DNA from: Thiobacillus denitrificans
GTDB taxonomy: Bacteria; Pseudomonadota; Gammaproteobacteria; Burkholderiales; Thiobacillaceae
Direction: 5' to 3'
DNA length: 64,000 nucleotides
Assembly (NCBI RefSeq): GCF_001530125.1
Contig: NZ_LDUG01000048.1
Coordinates: 146,047 to 210,046, forward strand
Part shown: positions 29,883 to 38,850 of the stretch, one piece after another
How positions within the stretch are numbered: position 1 is the stretch's first letter
Layout of the letters: every line of letters begins with the position of its first letter
Notes under the pieces: model-generated
What the model saw: the letters and a program-made list of their open reading frames with translations, nothing else
What the model was told of the DNA's origin: nothing
The model's database searches: none
Translations under genes and position numbers: made by a program

Positions 29883-30884
29883 TTAAGCTGCTTTGCCGGT
29901 GAGCCAGGGTTGCTGGCTTTCACGGTCGGCTAGAACGTATTTTTCGAGGTCTTCGACGCGCGGTTCGGGCGATTCCTCGGCGAACTTGGTGACTTCGTTT
30001 TCGATGTAGGCGTCGGTTTCCTTTTCGATCGTCTCGTAGTCGGCCATGGTCATCGCGCCCGCCGTAATCAGACGGTCACGCAGCATGAGGATGGGATCGC
30101 GCTGCTTCCAGACTTCTTCCTCCTCGCGCGAGCGGTAGCCGCGCGAATCGGACATCGAGTGGCCGCGATAGCGGTAGGTCATCAGTTCGAGGAAGAAGGG
30201 GCCGTTGCCCGCGCGTACGTGGTCCACCGCTTTGCGCGCATGCTCGTACACGATGTCGATGTCCTGGCCGTCGCATTCGTCAGCCGGGATGTTGTAGGCG
30301 GCGACGCGCTTGTGCTGGTGCACCACGGCGGTGGAGCGCTCGATCGAGGTGCCGATGCCGTACAGGTTGTTTTCGCACACGAACAGCACCGGCAGTTTCC
30401 ACAGCGCGGCCATGTTCAGGGTTTCGTGGAACACGCCCTGGTTGTTGGCGGCGTCGCCGAGGAAGCAGATGGCGATCTCGTCGCCGCCTTTCAGCTGGAT
30501 CGCCTTGGCGATGCCGGCGGCCAGCGGGAAGGGGCCGCCGACCAGTGCATAGCCGCCCATGAAATGGTGTGCCGCATCAAAGATGTGCATCGAGCCGCCG
30601 CGCCCCTTGGAGGAACCGGTTTCCTTGCCGTACAGCTCGGCCATCACTTCCTTCGGGTCGGCGCCGCACTTGATCGCGTGGACGTGGTCGCGGTAGCCGG
30701 TGATCACGTAATCGTGGCCGGGACGCGCGGCTTCCATCACGCCGTTGCAGCAGGCTTCCTGGCCGGGGTAGAGGTGGAGAAAGCCGCCGATCTTGCGTTC
30801 GATATAGGCCTGATAGCAGCGCTCTTCAAAACGGCGGTGCAGCACCATTTCGCGCAGCACGCGTTTCTTGTCATCAATCTTCAT
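29883..30884 (-). CDS. pdhA: Pyruvate dehydrogenase E1 alpha subunit
   Basis: Alpha subunit of E1, binding thiamine diphosphate. The 333-residue protein has GGSMHIFD, the ThDP motif FLGDAANNQGVFHETLNMAA ending in the NN pair of CENNLYGIG, and the regulatory-loop region YRYRGHSMSDS. ATG 30884 follows an AGGGTAA site. It is the first gene of the pdhA-pdhB-(four-helix bundle)-E2/E3 operon and diverges from an aminopeptidase gene. Confidence 0.94.
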   Translation of the reverse strand: MKIDDKKRVLREMVLHRRFEERCYQAYIERKIGGFLHLYPGQEACCNGVMEAARPGHDYVITGYRDHVHAIKCGADPKEVMAELYGKETGSSKGRGGSMHIFDAAHHFMGGYALVGGPFPLAAGIAKAIQLKGGDEIAICFLGDAANNQGVFHETLNMAALWKLPVLFVCENNLYGIGTSIERSTAVVHQHKRVAAYNIPADECDGQDIDIVYEHARKAVDHVRAGNGPFFLELMTYRYRGHSMSDSRGYRSREEEEVWKQRDPILMLRDRLITAGAMTMADYETIEKETDAYIENEVTKFAEESPEPRVEDLEKYVLADRESQQPWLTGKAA

Positions 30885-30997
30885 TCGGTTACCCTTGTTG
30901 GATGGGGTCAGAAAATGCGCTGTAAAAAATCAAAAGCACGTAATTATCCGGTAAACCCCGCCAACCATCAAGAAAACGCCAGCCCCGAGGAACCATC

Positions 30998-32479
30998 ATG
31001 CTGCCTAAACTGACTGAAAACAAACATGAAATTACTGTAAAAATACTGCAGGCAGCGGGCCATGTGCTGCTGCTGTTGCCGGTTTCGAAATCCCTGCCCG
31101 ATGTGCCGGGCAGTGTTGAACTCAAAGCCACGATGAAGCGGCGCGACCTCAAAATCGACGCGCTGACCAAGTCGCCGGTGGCGGTTCAACTGCCCGGCGG
31201 CACGCTCGCGGTTTACGCCATGCTCAAGGCCGACGCCAGCACCTTCGAGACCCACGAACAGGTGCGCCGTGCACTGGCGCTGCTGCTGGCCGAGCATCCT
31301 AAGGCGCTGACGCTGGCCGTGTTCGGCGAGGCCGAGTTCACGACGCGCGCGGCGGAAGCCGCGGTCTACACCGCGCTGGTCAATGCCGTGCCGTTGCCGT
31401 CGAGAAAGTCCAAGACCGATGCGGTCCTTAAAACTGTACAGCTGTTTGGCCACCAGTCCGCCGACGGCTTCGCCCGCGTGCAGGCGCTGGCCGAAGGCAA
31501 CGTTCTCACCCGCAGCCTCACCGTGCAGGGGCCGGACGAACTCACGCCCGGCGTCTACCGCAAGCGCATCAAGGCGCTGGCCAAACAATACGGCTGGACG
31601 GTCGAGGAATACGGCTTCGACAAGCTGAAGAAGATGGGCGCCGGCGCGTTCTGCGCGGTGGCGCAGGGCTCGCCCGCGAAGGATGCGGCGATTGTTCGGA
31701 TCAGCTACAAGGGGCCAAAAGGCAAGGGGGCAGGCGTCAGGGGTCAGGGGTCAGAGAAGAAGGTGGCATTCGTTGGCAAGGGCATCTGCTTCGATACCGG
31801 CGGCCACAACCTCAAGCCCGCCAAGTACATGCAGGGCATGCACGAAGACATGAACGGCTCGGCGGTGGTGCTCGGCATCCTCGCCGCCACCTCGAAAATG
31901 AAACTGCCGGTCGTGCTGGAAGGCTGGGTTGCGCTCGCCGAAAACCACATCAGCCCGCAGGCCTACCGGCAGAATGAAGTGATCACCGCCTTGAACGGCA
32001 CCACCATCGAAGTCGTCCACACCGACGCCGAAGGCCGCATGGTGCTGGCCGATACGCTGACGCTGGCAGCCAAGGCCAAGCCCGACCTCATCGCCGATTT
32101 CGCCACGCTCACCGGCTCCATGCACTACGCGCTCGGCAGCCGCATGTCCGGCGTGTTCGCCACCTCCAGCGCACTCGCCCACCAGGCCTCGCGCGCCGCC
32201 ACTTCAAGCGGCGAGCGCATCGTCGTTTTCCCGTATCCCGAGGATTACGACAGCAGCCTCGATTCCACCGTGGCCGACGTCAAGCAGTGCAGCATGGAAG
32301 GCGAAGCCGACCACATCCTCGCCACCCGTTTCCTGTCGCGCTTTGTCGGCGACACGCCGTGGCTGCATATGGACCTGTCGGGCCATAGTTGCAAGGGCGG
32401 GCTGGGCGCGGTGATGAGCGACGCCAACGGGTTCGGGGTGGCGTGGGGGGTCGCGTTGCTGGAAGGCTTGCCGGGCTGA
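30998..32479 (+). CDS. M17 leucyl aminopeptidase family protein
   Basis: Two-metal aminopeptidase of the PepA family, 493 residues. The catalytic domain shows GKGICFDTGGHNLKP (metal Lys/Asp), MHEDMNGSAVVLG, HTDAEGRMVLADTL (metal Asp/Glu and active-site Arg) and FATLTGS. The N-terminal domain is diverged. ATG 30998 has a GAGGA site. At 31725-31755 a TCAGGGG-type repeat is read in frame as AGVRGQGSE just before the catalytic domain. Confidence 0.9.
   Translation: MLPKLTENKHEITVKILQAAGHVLLLLPVSKSLPDVPGSVELKATMKRRDLKIDALTKSPVAVQLPGGTLAVYAMLKADASTFETHEQVRRALALLLAEHPKALTLAVFGEAEFTTRAAEAAVYTALVNAVPLPSRKSKTDAVLKTVQLFGHQSADGFARVQALAEGNVLTRSLTVQGPDELTPGVYRKRIKALAKQYGWTVEEYGFDKLKKMGAGAFCAVAQGSPAKDAAIVRISYKGPKGKGAGVRGQGSEKKVAFVGKGICFDTGGHNLKPAKYMQGMHEDMNGSAVVLGILAATSKMKLPVVLEGWVALAENHISPQAYRQNEVITALNGTTIEVVHTDAEGRMVLADTLTLAAKAKPDLIADFATLTGSMHYALGSRMSGVFATSSALAHQASRAATSSGERIVVFPYPEDYDSSLDSTVADVKQCSMEGEADHILATRFLSRFVGDTPWLHMDLSGHSCKGGLGAVMSDANGFGVAWGVALLEGLPG
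31725..31755. repeat. TCAGGGG repeat inside the aminopeptidase gene
   Basis: GGCGTCAGGGGTCAGGGGTC: tandem 7-base units GGGGTCA inside a coding sequence, read as a Gly/Arg/Gln-rich linker between the domains. It is related to the repeats that flank the four-helix-bundle gene 3 kb away. Confidence 0.65.
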
Positions 32480-32683
32480 GACATCGCGGTTGATGCCGTT
32501 TGCCCTGAGCGAGTCGAAGGACGCCTGGTGCTCGCTCGGGGCTCCGCTTGACGCCATCTGCTTAGCCGGGGTGAGATGGACATGCAGCACGACATTCGAC
32601 TCCTCAGCCTGCAGGGCGGAGCAATGACCGCGTGTCTGCAGAACGCGTTGCCTGATGTGGGCTTCCCAGATACGGCCATTATT

Positions 32684-32765
32684 TTTTATGCCTATGTCAC
32701 TGCTAGTTGTTGAAGTCATGTCTTGTCCCCTCTGATGAGGCGCCTATCCTTCGGTCTCCTGCAGG
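32684..32765 (-). other. Conserved leader and truncated ORF start, copy 1
   Basis: Minus-strand segment with CCGAAGGATAGG, TCATCAG, a GGGGACAAGAC leader and ATG 32719 beginning MTSTTSSDIGI. It matches the plus-strand segment 55500-55583 (MTPTTNSDIAI) over about 80 bases at roughly 80% identity by eye, then diverges. The continuation KNNGRIWEAHIR is reminiscent of the N-terminus of IS66 accessory proteins, so it may be a transposase-related remnant. Low confidence in that identity. Confidence 0.45.
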
Positions 32766-32770
32766 GGTCT

Positions 32771-32995
32771 GCTGTTGTAGGAGGCCCGCCCCCGGGCCGA
32801 TGCCATGGCGGTTGCGACGGTGCGCAAATCGGGGCGAGGGCGCCCCGCCCACAGCGCTGGCCAATACCAAAAGGCCTCGCCGCCAGGGGTGTGCTGTTGT
32901 AGGAGGCCCGCCCTCGGGCCGATGCCGTGGCGGTTGCGACGGCGCGCAAATCGGGGTGAGGGCGCCCCGCCCACAGCGCTGGCCAACACCAGCAA
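32771..32995. repeat. Two tandem 122-bp GTAGGAGG repeats
   Basis: Units start at 32771 and 32893 (GCTGTTGTAGGAGGCCCGCC). Each contains a GGCCCG / CGGGCC hairpin and a GGGGCGAGGGCGCCCCGCCC palindrome. The second unit is truncated at the right. Related to 8718-8763 and 55130-55424. Confidence 0.85.
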
Positions 32996-33002
32996 ATAAC
33001 GA

Positions 33003-33025
33003 TGAAAGAGCTTTTTTTAGGCTCT
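33003..33025 (+). terminator. AAAGAGC hairpin
   Basis: AAAGAGC and GCTCTTT flank a T-rich loop (TTTTTTTAG). It lies beyond the repeat array, about 240 bases before the outer-membrane protein gene. It could terminate read-through transcription from the left. Confidence 0.35.
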
Positions 33026-33262
33026 TTAACCGTTACCTGTTGAACCCGACAATAAATTTAAGATTTCAATTTAAAAACAAGTGGTTATGACTAACAGCCA
33101 ACAACAATTTTCACAACAAATTTAATGGCCTGCATGAAACCAACAGCTAACGATATAAAGAGCCTTTCAAAAACCAGGCAAGCCTGGAAGCGAGTATGTT
33201 GTGTGGAGGCATAAGGCGGCGTCGAAGCGCCAAATATTTATCGAAATGATTAAGGGGTCGTC

Positions 33263-34405
33263 ATGTTTTGTTTTAAGAAATGGGTAAGTCCGGTGCTCTC
33301 GGTTTGTTGCCTGGCTTTGGCTGGCCCGGCTACGGCCGTTGAATTCGCTGTGAACGGCGATGTGCGAACGGGATTTTTCTCGCTGCACCGCGACGACCGT
33401 AACGGCACGGAAGACGCAACCGACGAACTTCGGTTGCGCGTGCGTCCCGGGGTCAGCGCCAAATTCAACGAGCAATGGCTGGCGCAGGTTCGCTTCGCCG
33501 GGCGTTATTCCACGGATGACCGCAACGAGTTGCACTTCGAGATTTTCAACAGCATTCCTGCTGATGACGGCTTGCGCCGCGGCGATTCCACGCTGGACGA
33601 GGTCTATGTCGAATATCGCCCGGATCCTGCCTGGCAAGTGCGCCTTGGCCGCTTCCAGAGCAAGGCCGAACTCGCTGGCGTGGCCAAGAAGTCGCTGGAC
33701 CGGAATGACAGCCCGAACACCGACATCACCTGGACCGATGGTGTTCAGGTCAAGCACACACCCGTGAGCGGCTGGGTCACGACTGCGATCGCCCAGTACA
33801 ACGACAGTGAGGGTGCAACCCAGGTGCGCCGTACTCCGCTTGATTTCAGGGACGATGGCAGCCGCGTGTCCTATTTTGTCGGTCTTGAAAACACGCAACA
33901 GGCCGGACCGCTCGTTCAGCGCGCGGTGGATGTCACCTGGCTGCCAGATGCCCTGCACAGCGGCGGCGTTGGCGTGGGCCCGGTTGACGACTACTGGGGC
34001 CTGGTCGGCCGACTCGCCGGGCAGTGGCCGATGCGTGGCAGCACGAAATTCATGCTGGCAGGCGAAGTGGGCTACGCCCCGAACACGCCGCTACGCAGCG
34101 TGGTGAGAACCGGCACGTCAGGTGACGCCGATGGACTCGCGGCACAGATCACGTTCAATTTTATTGATATTGTACCCAAACACAGCGCAGGGCTCGTGTT
34201 CGGCCGTGCGGGCGATGGCTGGCTCTTGTCTCCGGATTTTGGGCCCAATGCCAATCTCGTCGAGTTGCGCTACAAATGGGCCATCGACAAGAAACAGGCA
34301 TTAGAGGCGCGCGTCCGGAATCGTGAGGATATTCATCAGCGAGTCGGCAGTTTGCACAAGCGCGAGGATGTCGATTTCTATGTGCGTTACACGTTTAAAA
34401 TTTAA
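33263..34405 (+). CDS. Outer-membrane beta-barrel (porin-like) protein
   Basis: A 380-residue exported protein: signal peptide ending ATA/VEF near residue 26, then alternating amphipathic strands typical of a beta-barrel (ELRLRVRPGVSAKFNEQWLA, LDEVYVEYRPDPAWQVRLGR, VELRYKWAIDKKQALEARVR). It ends YVRYTFKI, an aromatic-rich last strand. It resembles alginate-export-like or phosphate-porin-like single barrels but I cannot name the substrate. It stands alone, with AT-rich DNA upstream. Confidence 0.65.
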   Translation: MFCFKKWVSPVLSVCCLALAGPATAVEFAVNGDVRTGFFSLHRDDRNGTEDATDELRLRVRPGVSAKFNEQWLAQVRFAGRYSTDDRNELHFEIFNSIPADDGLRRGDSTLDEVYVEYRPDPAWQVRLGRFQSKAELAGVAKKSLDRNDSPNTDITWTDGVQVKHTPVSGWVTTAIAQYNDSEGATQVRRTPLDFRDDGSRVSYFVGLENTQQAGPLVQRAVDVTWLPDALHSGGVGVGPVDDYWGLVGRLAGQWPMRGSTKFMLAGEVGYAPNTPLRSVVRTGTSGDADGLAAQITFNFIDIVPKHSAGLVFGRAGDGWLLSPDFGPNANLVELRYKWAIDKKQALEARVRNREDIHQRVGSLHKREDVDFYVRYTFKI

Positions 34406-34545
34406 TATCACTGGCCTGCCAATATTGATTTGACACATTGGGTTGCCCATAGGCAGGACGACGATATCCAGCAAAGCGAGCCTCCTTCCCGCGCATCGTT
34501 TTGAGGGCGGGACTTTCTTTGCATCCCCGACCATTCCCTTTCACT

Positions 34546-35178
34546 ATGGAACCCCTCTACACCGACGATACCCTGCTGGTGTTCGATAAGCCCAGCGGCC
34601 TGCTCGCGGTGCCGGGGCGCGGCGCCGACAAGCAGGATTGCCTGAGTGCACGGGTGCAGGCCCGCTATCCCGATGCGCTGATCGTGCACCGACTGGACAT
34701 GGCCACTTCCGGGCTGATGGTGATGGCGCGCGGCGCGGCGGCGCAGCGTGCGCTTTCCAGGGTATTCGCCGCGCGCGAGGTCAACAAGCGCTACATCGCG
34801 GTCGTGGCCGGCCGCCTGGAAGCGCCGCCGCAAGGCTGGGGCATCATCGATCTGCCCATCATCGTTGACTGGCCGAACCGACCCTTGCGGATCGTCGATC
34901 ACCCATTAGGAAAACCGAGCCTGACCCGCTGGCGCGTGCTGGGGCATGATGAAATCGGTTTGAGCACCCGTGTCGAACTCGAGCCCGTTACCGGCCGCTC
35001 GCACCAGCTGCGCGTCCACCTGCGCGAACTGGGTCATCCGATCCTGGGCGATGCTCTCTATGCGCCACCGGACGTGCAGGCCCTGGCCGGGCGGCTGCTG
35101 TTGCACGCCTGGTCGCTGCGCTTCGTCCATCCGCTGACGGGGGAGGCGCTTGCGTTTGAATCTGCGGCGCCATTTTGA
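34546..35178 (+). CDS. rluA: RluA-family pseudouridine synthase
   Basis: Pseudouridine synthase lacking the S4 domain, as in RluA (acts on 23S rRNA U746 and some tRNAs). The 210-residue protein starts MEPLYTDDTLLVFDKPSGLLAVPG, has the catalytic Asp in IVHRLDMATSGLMVMARG, and GRSHQLRVHLRELGHPILGD. ATG 34546 gives the family start; the frame extends 45 bases further without similarity. Assignment to RluA rather than another short member is probable. Confidence 0.87.
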   Translation: MEPLYTDDTLLVFDKPSGLLAVPGRGADKQDCLSARVQARYPDALIVHRLDMATSGLMVMARGAAAQRALSRVFAAREVNKRYIAVVAGRLEAPPQGWGIIDLPIIVDWPNRPLRIVDHPLGKPSLTRWRVLGHDEIGLSTRVELEPVTGRSHQLRVHLRELGHPILGDALYAPPDVQALAGRLLLHAWSLRFVHPLTGEALAFESAAPF

Positions 35179-35187
35179 CCGCGCGCG

Positions 35188-35694
35188 TCAGCGCGTTTTC
35201 AGCATCGCGGACCGGGGCACCACCAGCCGCACATAGTCGAGTGCTTCGTAGTTGCGGATTTGCGTCGGGCCGGTGGGTGCGACGTCGATGTAGGCCGGGA
35301 AATCCTCGGCTGCGAGCCCGCGCCTGCCGGCGTAGGTTTCGCAGACATGCACCGGAATGCCGTCGTCGCGGCTGAGGCTTTCCGCAATCTGGTGGATCGC
35401 CTGGTTGCCGGCGCGTTGTCCGGTCTGCAGGGCAAACATTTCCTGACCGTGCGTCACCAGCGCCATCGGCAGGCCGGGGTGGCGCGCTTTCAGGCGTTGT
35501 GCGGCCTGTTTCACCCAGGGCAGCGCCACCTCCAGCGCGCCCGGGTCGCGGTCGACGATTTCAAACACCACCCCGGGCGGCGCCACCGGGCGCGCCAATA
35601 GCTCGTCGAGCGTGGCGGGGGCGGCGACGGCTGGGCCGGACAGGGCAAGCAGGGCGATCCAGAGGGGCAATAAACGGTTGAGCAGGGAAGTCAT
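35188..35694 (-). CDS. Exported DsrE-like protein
   Basis: A 168-residue protein with a signal peptide (about residues 1-24, ending AVAA) and a DsrE/TusD-like sulfur-relay fold (VVFEIVDRDPGALEVALPWV, MALVTHGQEMFAL, IPVHVCETYAGRRGL). One Cys (VHVCETYA) is in the position of the reactive Cys of the family. Periplasmic DsrE-like proteins are common in sulfur oxidisers; their role is not settled. ATG 35694 chosen because the signal peptide starts there; the longer frame to 35820 is not plausible. A short TCAG-type repeat lies at its 5' end. Confidence 0.75.
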   Translation of the reverse strand: MTSLLNRLLPLWIALLALSGPAVAAPATLDELLARPVAPPGVVFEIVDRDPGALEVALPWVKQAAQRLKARHPGLPMALVTHGQEMFALQTGQRAGNQAIHQIAESLSRDDGIPVHVCETYAGRRGLAAEDFPAYIDVAPTGPTQIRNYEALDYVRLVVPRSAMLKTR

Positions 35695-35791
35695 GGGGTT
35701 CGGGGTCAGAGTGGGCTCTGCTGTAAGTGGCATGGGAAAGGGATTTGGTTCCGTGGTACGTGGGTGGAATGCTCGGCTTGTAGGGTGGATT

Positions 35792-37105
35792 TTATCGGTG
35801 TCCGGGATGCGCCGCCCCAAGGCCGATCACAAACCGGTGCTTGCCCGAAACCGTTCGCGGGATGTCGTCCAGGTAATTTACTTTCAACGCCGTCAGCACA
35901 TCCACATCCCTGCGGATGCTTGCTTCAAGTGACGCCAGCGTTTCGCTACCCAGCGGCTGTGGGGTGACCAGGTTCAGTTCGAGCTGGTCAAGGTCGCGCT
36001 GCACCCACTGGTATTGCCGGATCTGCGTCTGCCCGTACAGCAGGCGGTTGAAATACGAGGGGTGGACGGTCTTGCCGCTCGGGGTGCGGACGAGGTCGTT
36101 CTGCCGGCACAGGTCCATTTCCATCAGCGGAAACGGCAGGCCGCAACCGCATGCGCCGTCGAGCAGCCGGCCGGAATCGCCGATGTCGTAGCGGATCATC
36201 GGCATCAGGCGGTTGGTGAGCGAAGTGACCAATAGCCGGTTTTCATTCTCCAGTGGCACCGATTCGAGATACACCATGTCGGTGAAGACGTGCATCCTGC
36301 CGAGTCGGCATTCGCAGGCAATGTTGGGGATTTCGCGGCTACCGTACTGGTTGAACACTTTGCAGCCGAAAGCCTGCTGCATGCGCTGGCGTTGTTCGTC
36401 GGTGAGCACTTCCGCAGTGGAGTACACGCCTAGCAGGGTCTTCGGCATGGCGAGGCGGTTTTCAATTACCGCGTGCGCGATTTCCGCCAGTACTGACGCG
36501 TAGCCCTGTAGCAGCACCGGCCGGTAACGCTGGATGAAGCGCGCCCATTCGACGAGTTTTTCCTCGGTGTATTCGAATGCGGAAATGGTGTGCTCTGCTG
36601 CGATGAGGTCGCCGAGTTGCGCACCGAACACGCCGTCGGGGGCGACGTCCTGCCGCGCGCCCCAGAAGTTGAGGATTTTCTGCCCCGGCCGCCAGCCCGA
36701 CAGCCTATAGCTGCGCATCATGCCGGCGCGCATCAGCTCGTGCTTGGCGTTGTCGTACCAGAAGGCCAGCGGTTTTCCGGTGGAGCCGCCGGTGTGGCCG
36801 ACCTTGGCATGGCTTCGGTCGGCGGTGTCTGCCAGCAGGTCGTTCAGGCGCCGGATCACGTCGTTTTTTTTCAGGATGGGCAGGGCGTTGGGATCGAAGC
36901 GGCTGCCTTGCAGAAGGGGCGCCAGCGTTTCCGCGTAGTAGGGCGTGTGGGCGGCAGCGAACTCGACGATATCGGCCAGGTCGCGCTGCTGTTTGGCCAG
37001 CAGTTCGTCGCGGCGCAGCGCCTGCGTGTGCAGCAGGGGGCCGAGATGCGCATAGCGCAGCGGATGGCGGCGGCGGTGCAGCCAGTGGCGCAGGCGGGCG
37101 ATCAT
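35792..37105 (-). CDS. PaaK/CapK-like adenylate-forming ligase
   Basis: A 437-residue member of the phenylacetate-CoA ligase / CapK group of adenylating enzymes. It shows the phosphate-binding loop HTGGSTGKPLAFWYD, VYSTAEVLTDEQR, FNQYGSREIPNIACEC (Y-G-S-x-E), the MIRYDIGDSGRL region and C-terminal DDIPRTVSGKHRFV with the catalytic Lys. A Cys-rich stretch (ACGCGLPFP) recalls metal-binding members. Substrate unknown. It overlaps the upstream 582-residue gene by four bases and belongs to a three-gene minus-strand cluster with a ThDP enzyme. Confidence 0.85.
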   Translation of the reverse strand: MIARLRHWLHRRRHPLRYAHLGPLLHTQALRRDELLAKQQRDLADIVEFAAAHTPYYAETLAPLLQGSRFDPNALPILKKNDVIRRLNDLLADTADRSHAKVGHTGGSTGKPLAFWYDNAKHELMRAGMMRSYRLSGWRPGQKILNFWGARQDVAPDGVFGAQLGDLIAAEHTISAFEYTEEKLVEWARFIQRYRPVLLQGYASVLAEIAHAVIENRLAMPKTLLGVYSTAEVLTDEQRQRMQQAFGCKVFNQYGSREIPNIACECRLGRMHVFTDMVYLESVPLENENRLLVTSLTNRLMPMIRYDIGDSGRLLDGACGCGLPFPLMEMDLCRQNDLVRTPSGKTVHPSYFNRLLYGQTQIRQYQWVQRDLDQLELNLVTPQPLGSETLASLEASIRRDVDVLTALKVNYLDDIPRTVSGKHRFVIGLGAAHPGHR

Positions 37106-38850
37106 CCCTGTGCTGTGAGTGCCGCCAGCGCTTGGCTCCAGGCGCGTCGGTCTGCGTCAAACCGGGTGAGGGCGGCGAGCTGGCGTTGGCGCCAGCGTTG
37201 CCAATTCTCTTCCGAGGCGATGCACGCATGCCCCGGCGAATCCGCGCCGAAGTTGCGCTGCATGTTGTCAAGGAATACCCGGAACTGCGCGAGCGCTTGG
37301 CCATGTGCTCGCGCGTGCCACCAGTGCGCCGGCTCGTTCAGCATGCAGGTCAGCGCATCGAGATTTTTCACGATCCCGGCGTGCCGCGTGCGGTATTGCT
37401 GCGCCAGTTCGGCGTGCACAGCGTCGAGCGTGGCGGCAATGGTTTCACTGGACAGTGCCTGCTGCGGGAAGCCCAGCGCGGCCAGCCGCTCGACCGTGAA
37501 CAGCATCACGTCGCCGAAAAACTGTCGCTCGAATTCGTCGGACAGGTCGATCGCATCGGCCTCGGTGACGACACCAGGCCTGAATTCGGCCTCGCCGGTC
37601 GCGTCGAGTGTGCGGGTATGCAGCATCGGCAGGTTGGCGGAGATGAACTTGTCACCCAGCTCGGTCTTCATCAGCCGCCCGAGCGTGGGGCCGGACATGC
37701 GCAGGCGCAGCGGCGCGAAGGGGATGAACCAGCTCAATGCCCGCGGGCGGAAGACGTAATTGCCGGTGTAAACCGTGCGCGCGGGCTGGGCGCTGTCGAG
37801 TGCGGGCTGGTGGCGATACCAGGTGATGCGGGTGGGGTGCTCGCCGTGGAAGAAGCGCTTCAGCCGCTGCGCGAAGTCGCCGAAGCAGTCGGCGTTGTTC
37901 GGCGTGCCCATCAGGTTGCAGCGATAGCGATAGGCGTCGGCCGGGTTCTCAAAGCCGAACAGGCCGGCCATGTCGTGATACGCGGCGTCGGCATCGGGCG
38001 TGTTCGCGGCGTTCTGACGGTAAGGCCGAGCCGGATCACTTGCCGCCATCTCGCGCAGGAAACCGGCCACGTCGTCGAGGAAATTGCCGGCCATGACGGC
38101 GGGCGAGACGGGCGGGTCGCCGACGACCTTGCCGGTGAGCACGTCGGCGTCGGTCGCGCTGAAGATCGTGTCGAGCTGGGCGAAGAAATTGACCGCGCAG
38201 ACGTCGCTGTCCGCCGTTTCCACCTTCACCTTGAACTGCTGGTCGGCGTCGAGCGTGTAGAAGAGCAGCGGTGCGTCGGTTTCCTGCAACCGGGCCAGTT
38301 CCAGGTAGGCGATATTGCGCATCCTCGCCTGGCCCTTGTGGCCGAAGGCGTCGCGCGGCGCATCGCCTACGATGGTGCTGAGATCGGCCATGCCGGCGAG
38401 CGAATCCATCAGTTCAAGCTGTTCGGCCAGGCCGAAATAGTCGATAGCCAGGCCCTGGGCGTCGAATTCGCGGGCCATCGCCCGGTTTTCGGCGATGAGC
38501 CCGGCGTCCTCGCTGTCGTCGGCGAGGATGACTGAAACCTTGCGGAACCGGCCGTCCTGCATTCCGCCGTAGCCGTACAGACGGCACAGCTCAAGCAGGC
38601 TGGCGAGGCAGCGGCGCAGCTGCGTCGGGCTGTCAGCCACCGGGATGACGAGGACGAAGTGATGGCGGCGGTCGTCGCCGCGCGCGGCGATCAGCGCTTC
38701 CAGCCGCCGCCAGGCCGATTGATACGAAGCCAGCAGCGATGCGTTGAAGCCGCCTTCCCACAGCGCAGTTTCGAAGCGAATGATGACGGCGCGCTGCGCC
38801 GCGATCTGCTCGTCGGGGCTAGCGAGCCGACAGGTAGCGCGGGAAGGCAT
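37102..38850 (-). CDS. Unknown 582-residue protein with a GT-A-like N-terminal region
   Basis: I do not recognise this family. The N-terminal part has the look of a nucleotide-sugar glycosyltransferase fold: HFVLVIPVADSPTQLRRCLA, KVSVILADDSEDAG and LFYTLDADQQFKV (a D-x-D-like pair). The middle has VYTGNYVFRPRALSWFIPFA; the C-terminal third is helical. No signal peptide or membrane helix is evident. ATG 38850 lies 32 bases inside the upstream ThDP-enzyme gene, and the end overlaps the CapK-like gene, so the three are probably translated together and act in one pathway. Confidence 0.7.
   Translation of the reverse strand: MPSRATCRLASPDEQIAAQRAVIIRFETALWEGGFNASLLASYQSAWRRLEALIAARGDDRRHHFVLVIPVADSPTQLRRCLASLLELCRLYGYGGMQDGRFRKVSVILADDSEDAGLIAENRAMAREFDAQGLAIDYFGLAEQLELMDSLAGMADLSTIVGDAPRDAFGHKGQARMRNIAYLELARLQETDAPLLFYTLDADQQFKVKVETADSDVCAVNFFAQLDTIFSATDADVLTGKVVGDPPVSPAVMAGNFLDDVAGFLREMAASDPARPYRQNAANTPDADAAYHDMAGLFGFENPADAYRYRCNLMGTPNNADCFGDFAQRLKRFFHGEHPTRITWYRHQPALDSAQPARTVYTGNYVFRPRALSWFIPFAPLRLRMSGPTLGRLMKTELGDKFISANLPMLHTRTLDATGEAEFRPGVVTEADAIDLSDEFERQFFGDVMLFTVERLAALGFPQQALSSETIAATLDAVHAELAQQYRTRHAGIVKNLDALTCMLNEPAHWWHARAHGQALAQFRVFLDNMQRNFGADSPGHACIASEENWQRWRQRQLAALTRFDADRRAWSQALAALTAQG

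Larger units (their letters stand above)
32480..33262. other. 783-base gap of repeats and remnants
   Basis: No complete gene. It holds CCTGAGCGAGTCGAAGGA near 32508 (a common dispersed repeat type), a minus-strand leader plus truncated coding start (32684-32765) that recurs at 55500, two tandem 122-base GTAGGAGG repeats (32771-32995), a GAGCC hairpin (33003-33025), and the AT-rich upstream region of the outer-membrane protein gene. Confidence 0.6.

Noticed and set aside
32204-32719. 171-codon minus-strand frame beside the aminopeptidase
   Set aside because: Only the first 30 or so codons resemble anything (a leader shared with 55547); the rest is antisense to the aminopeptidase.
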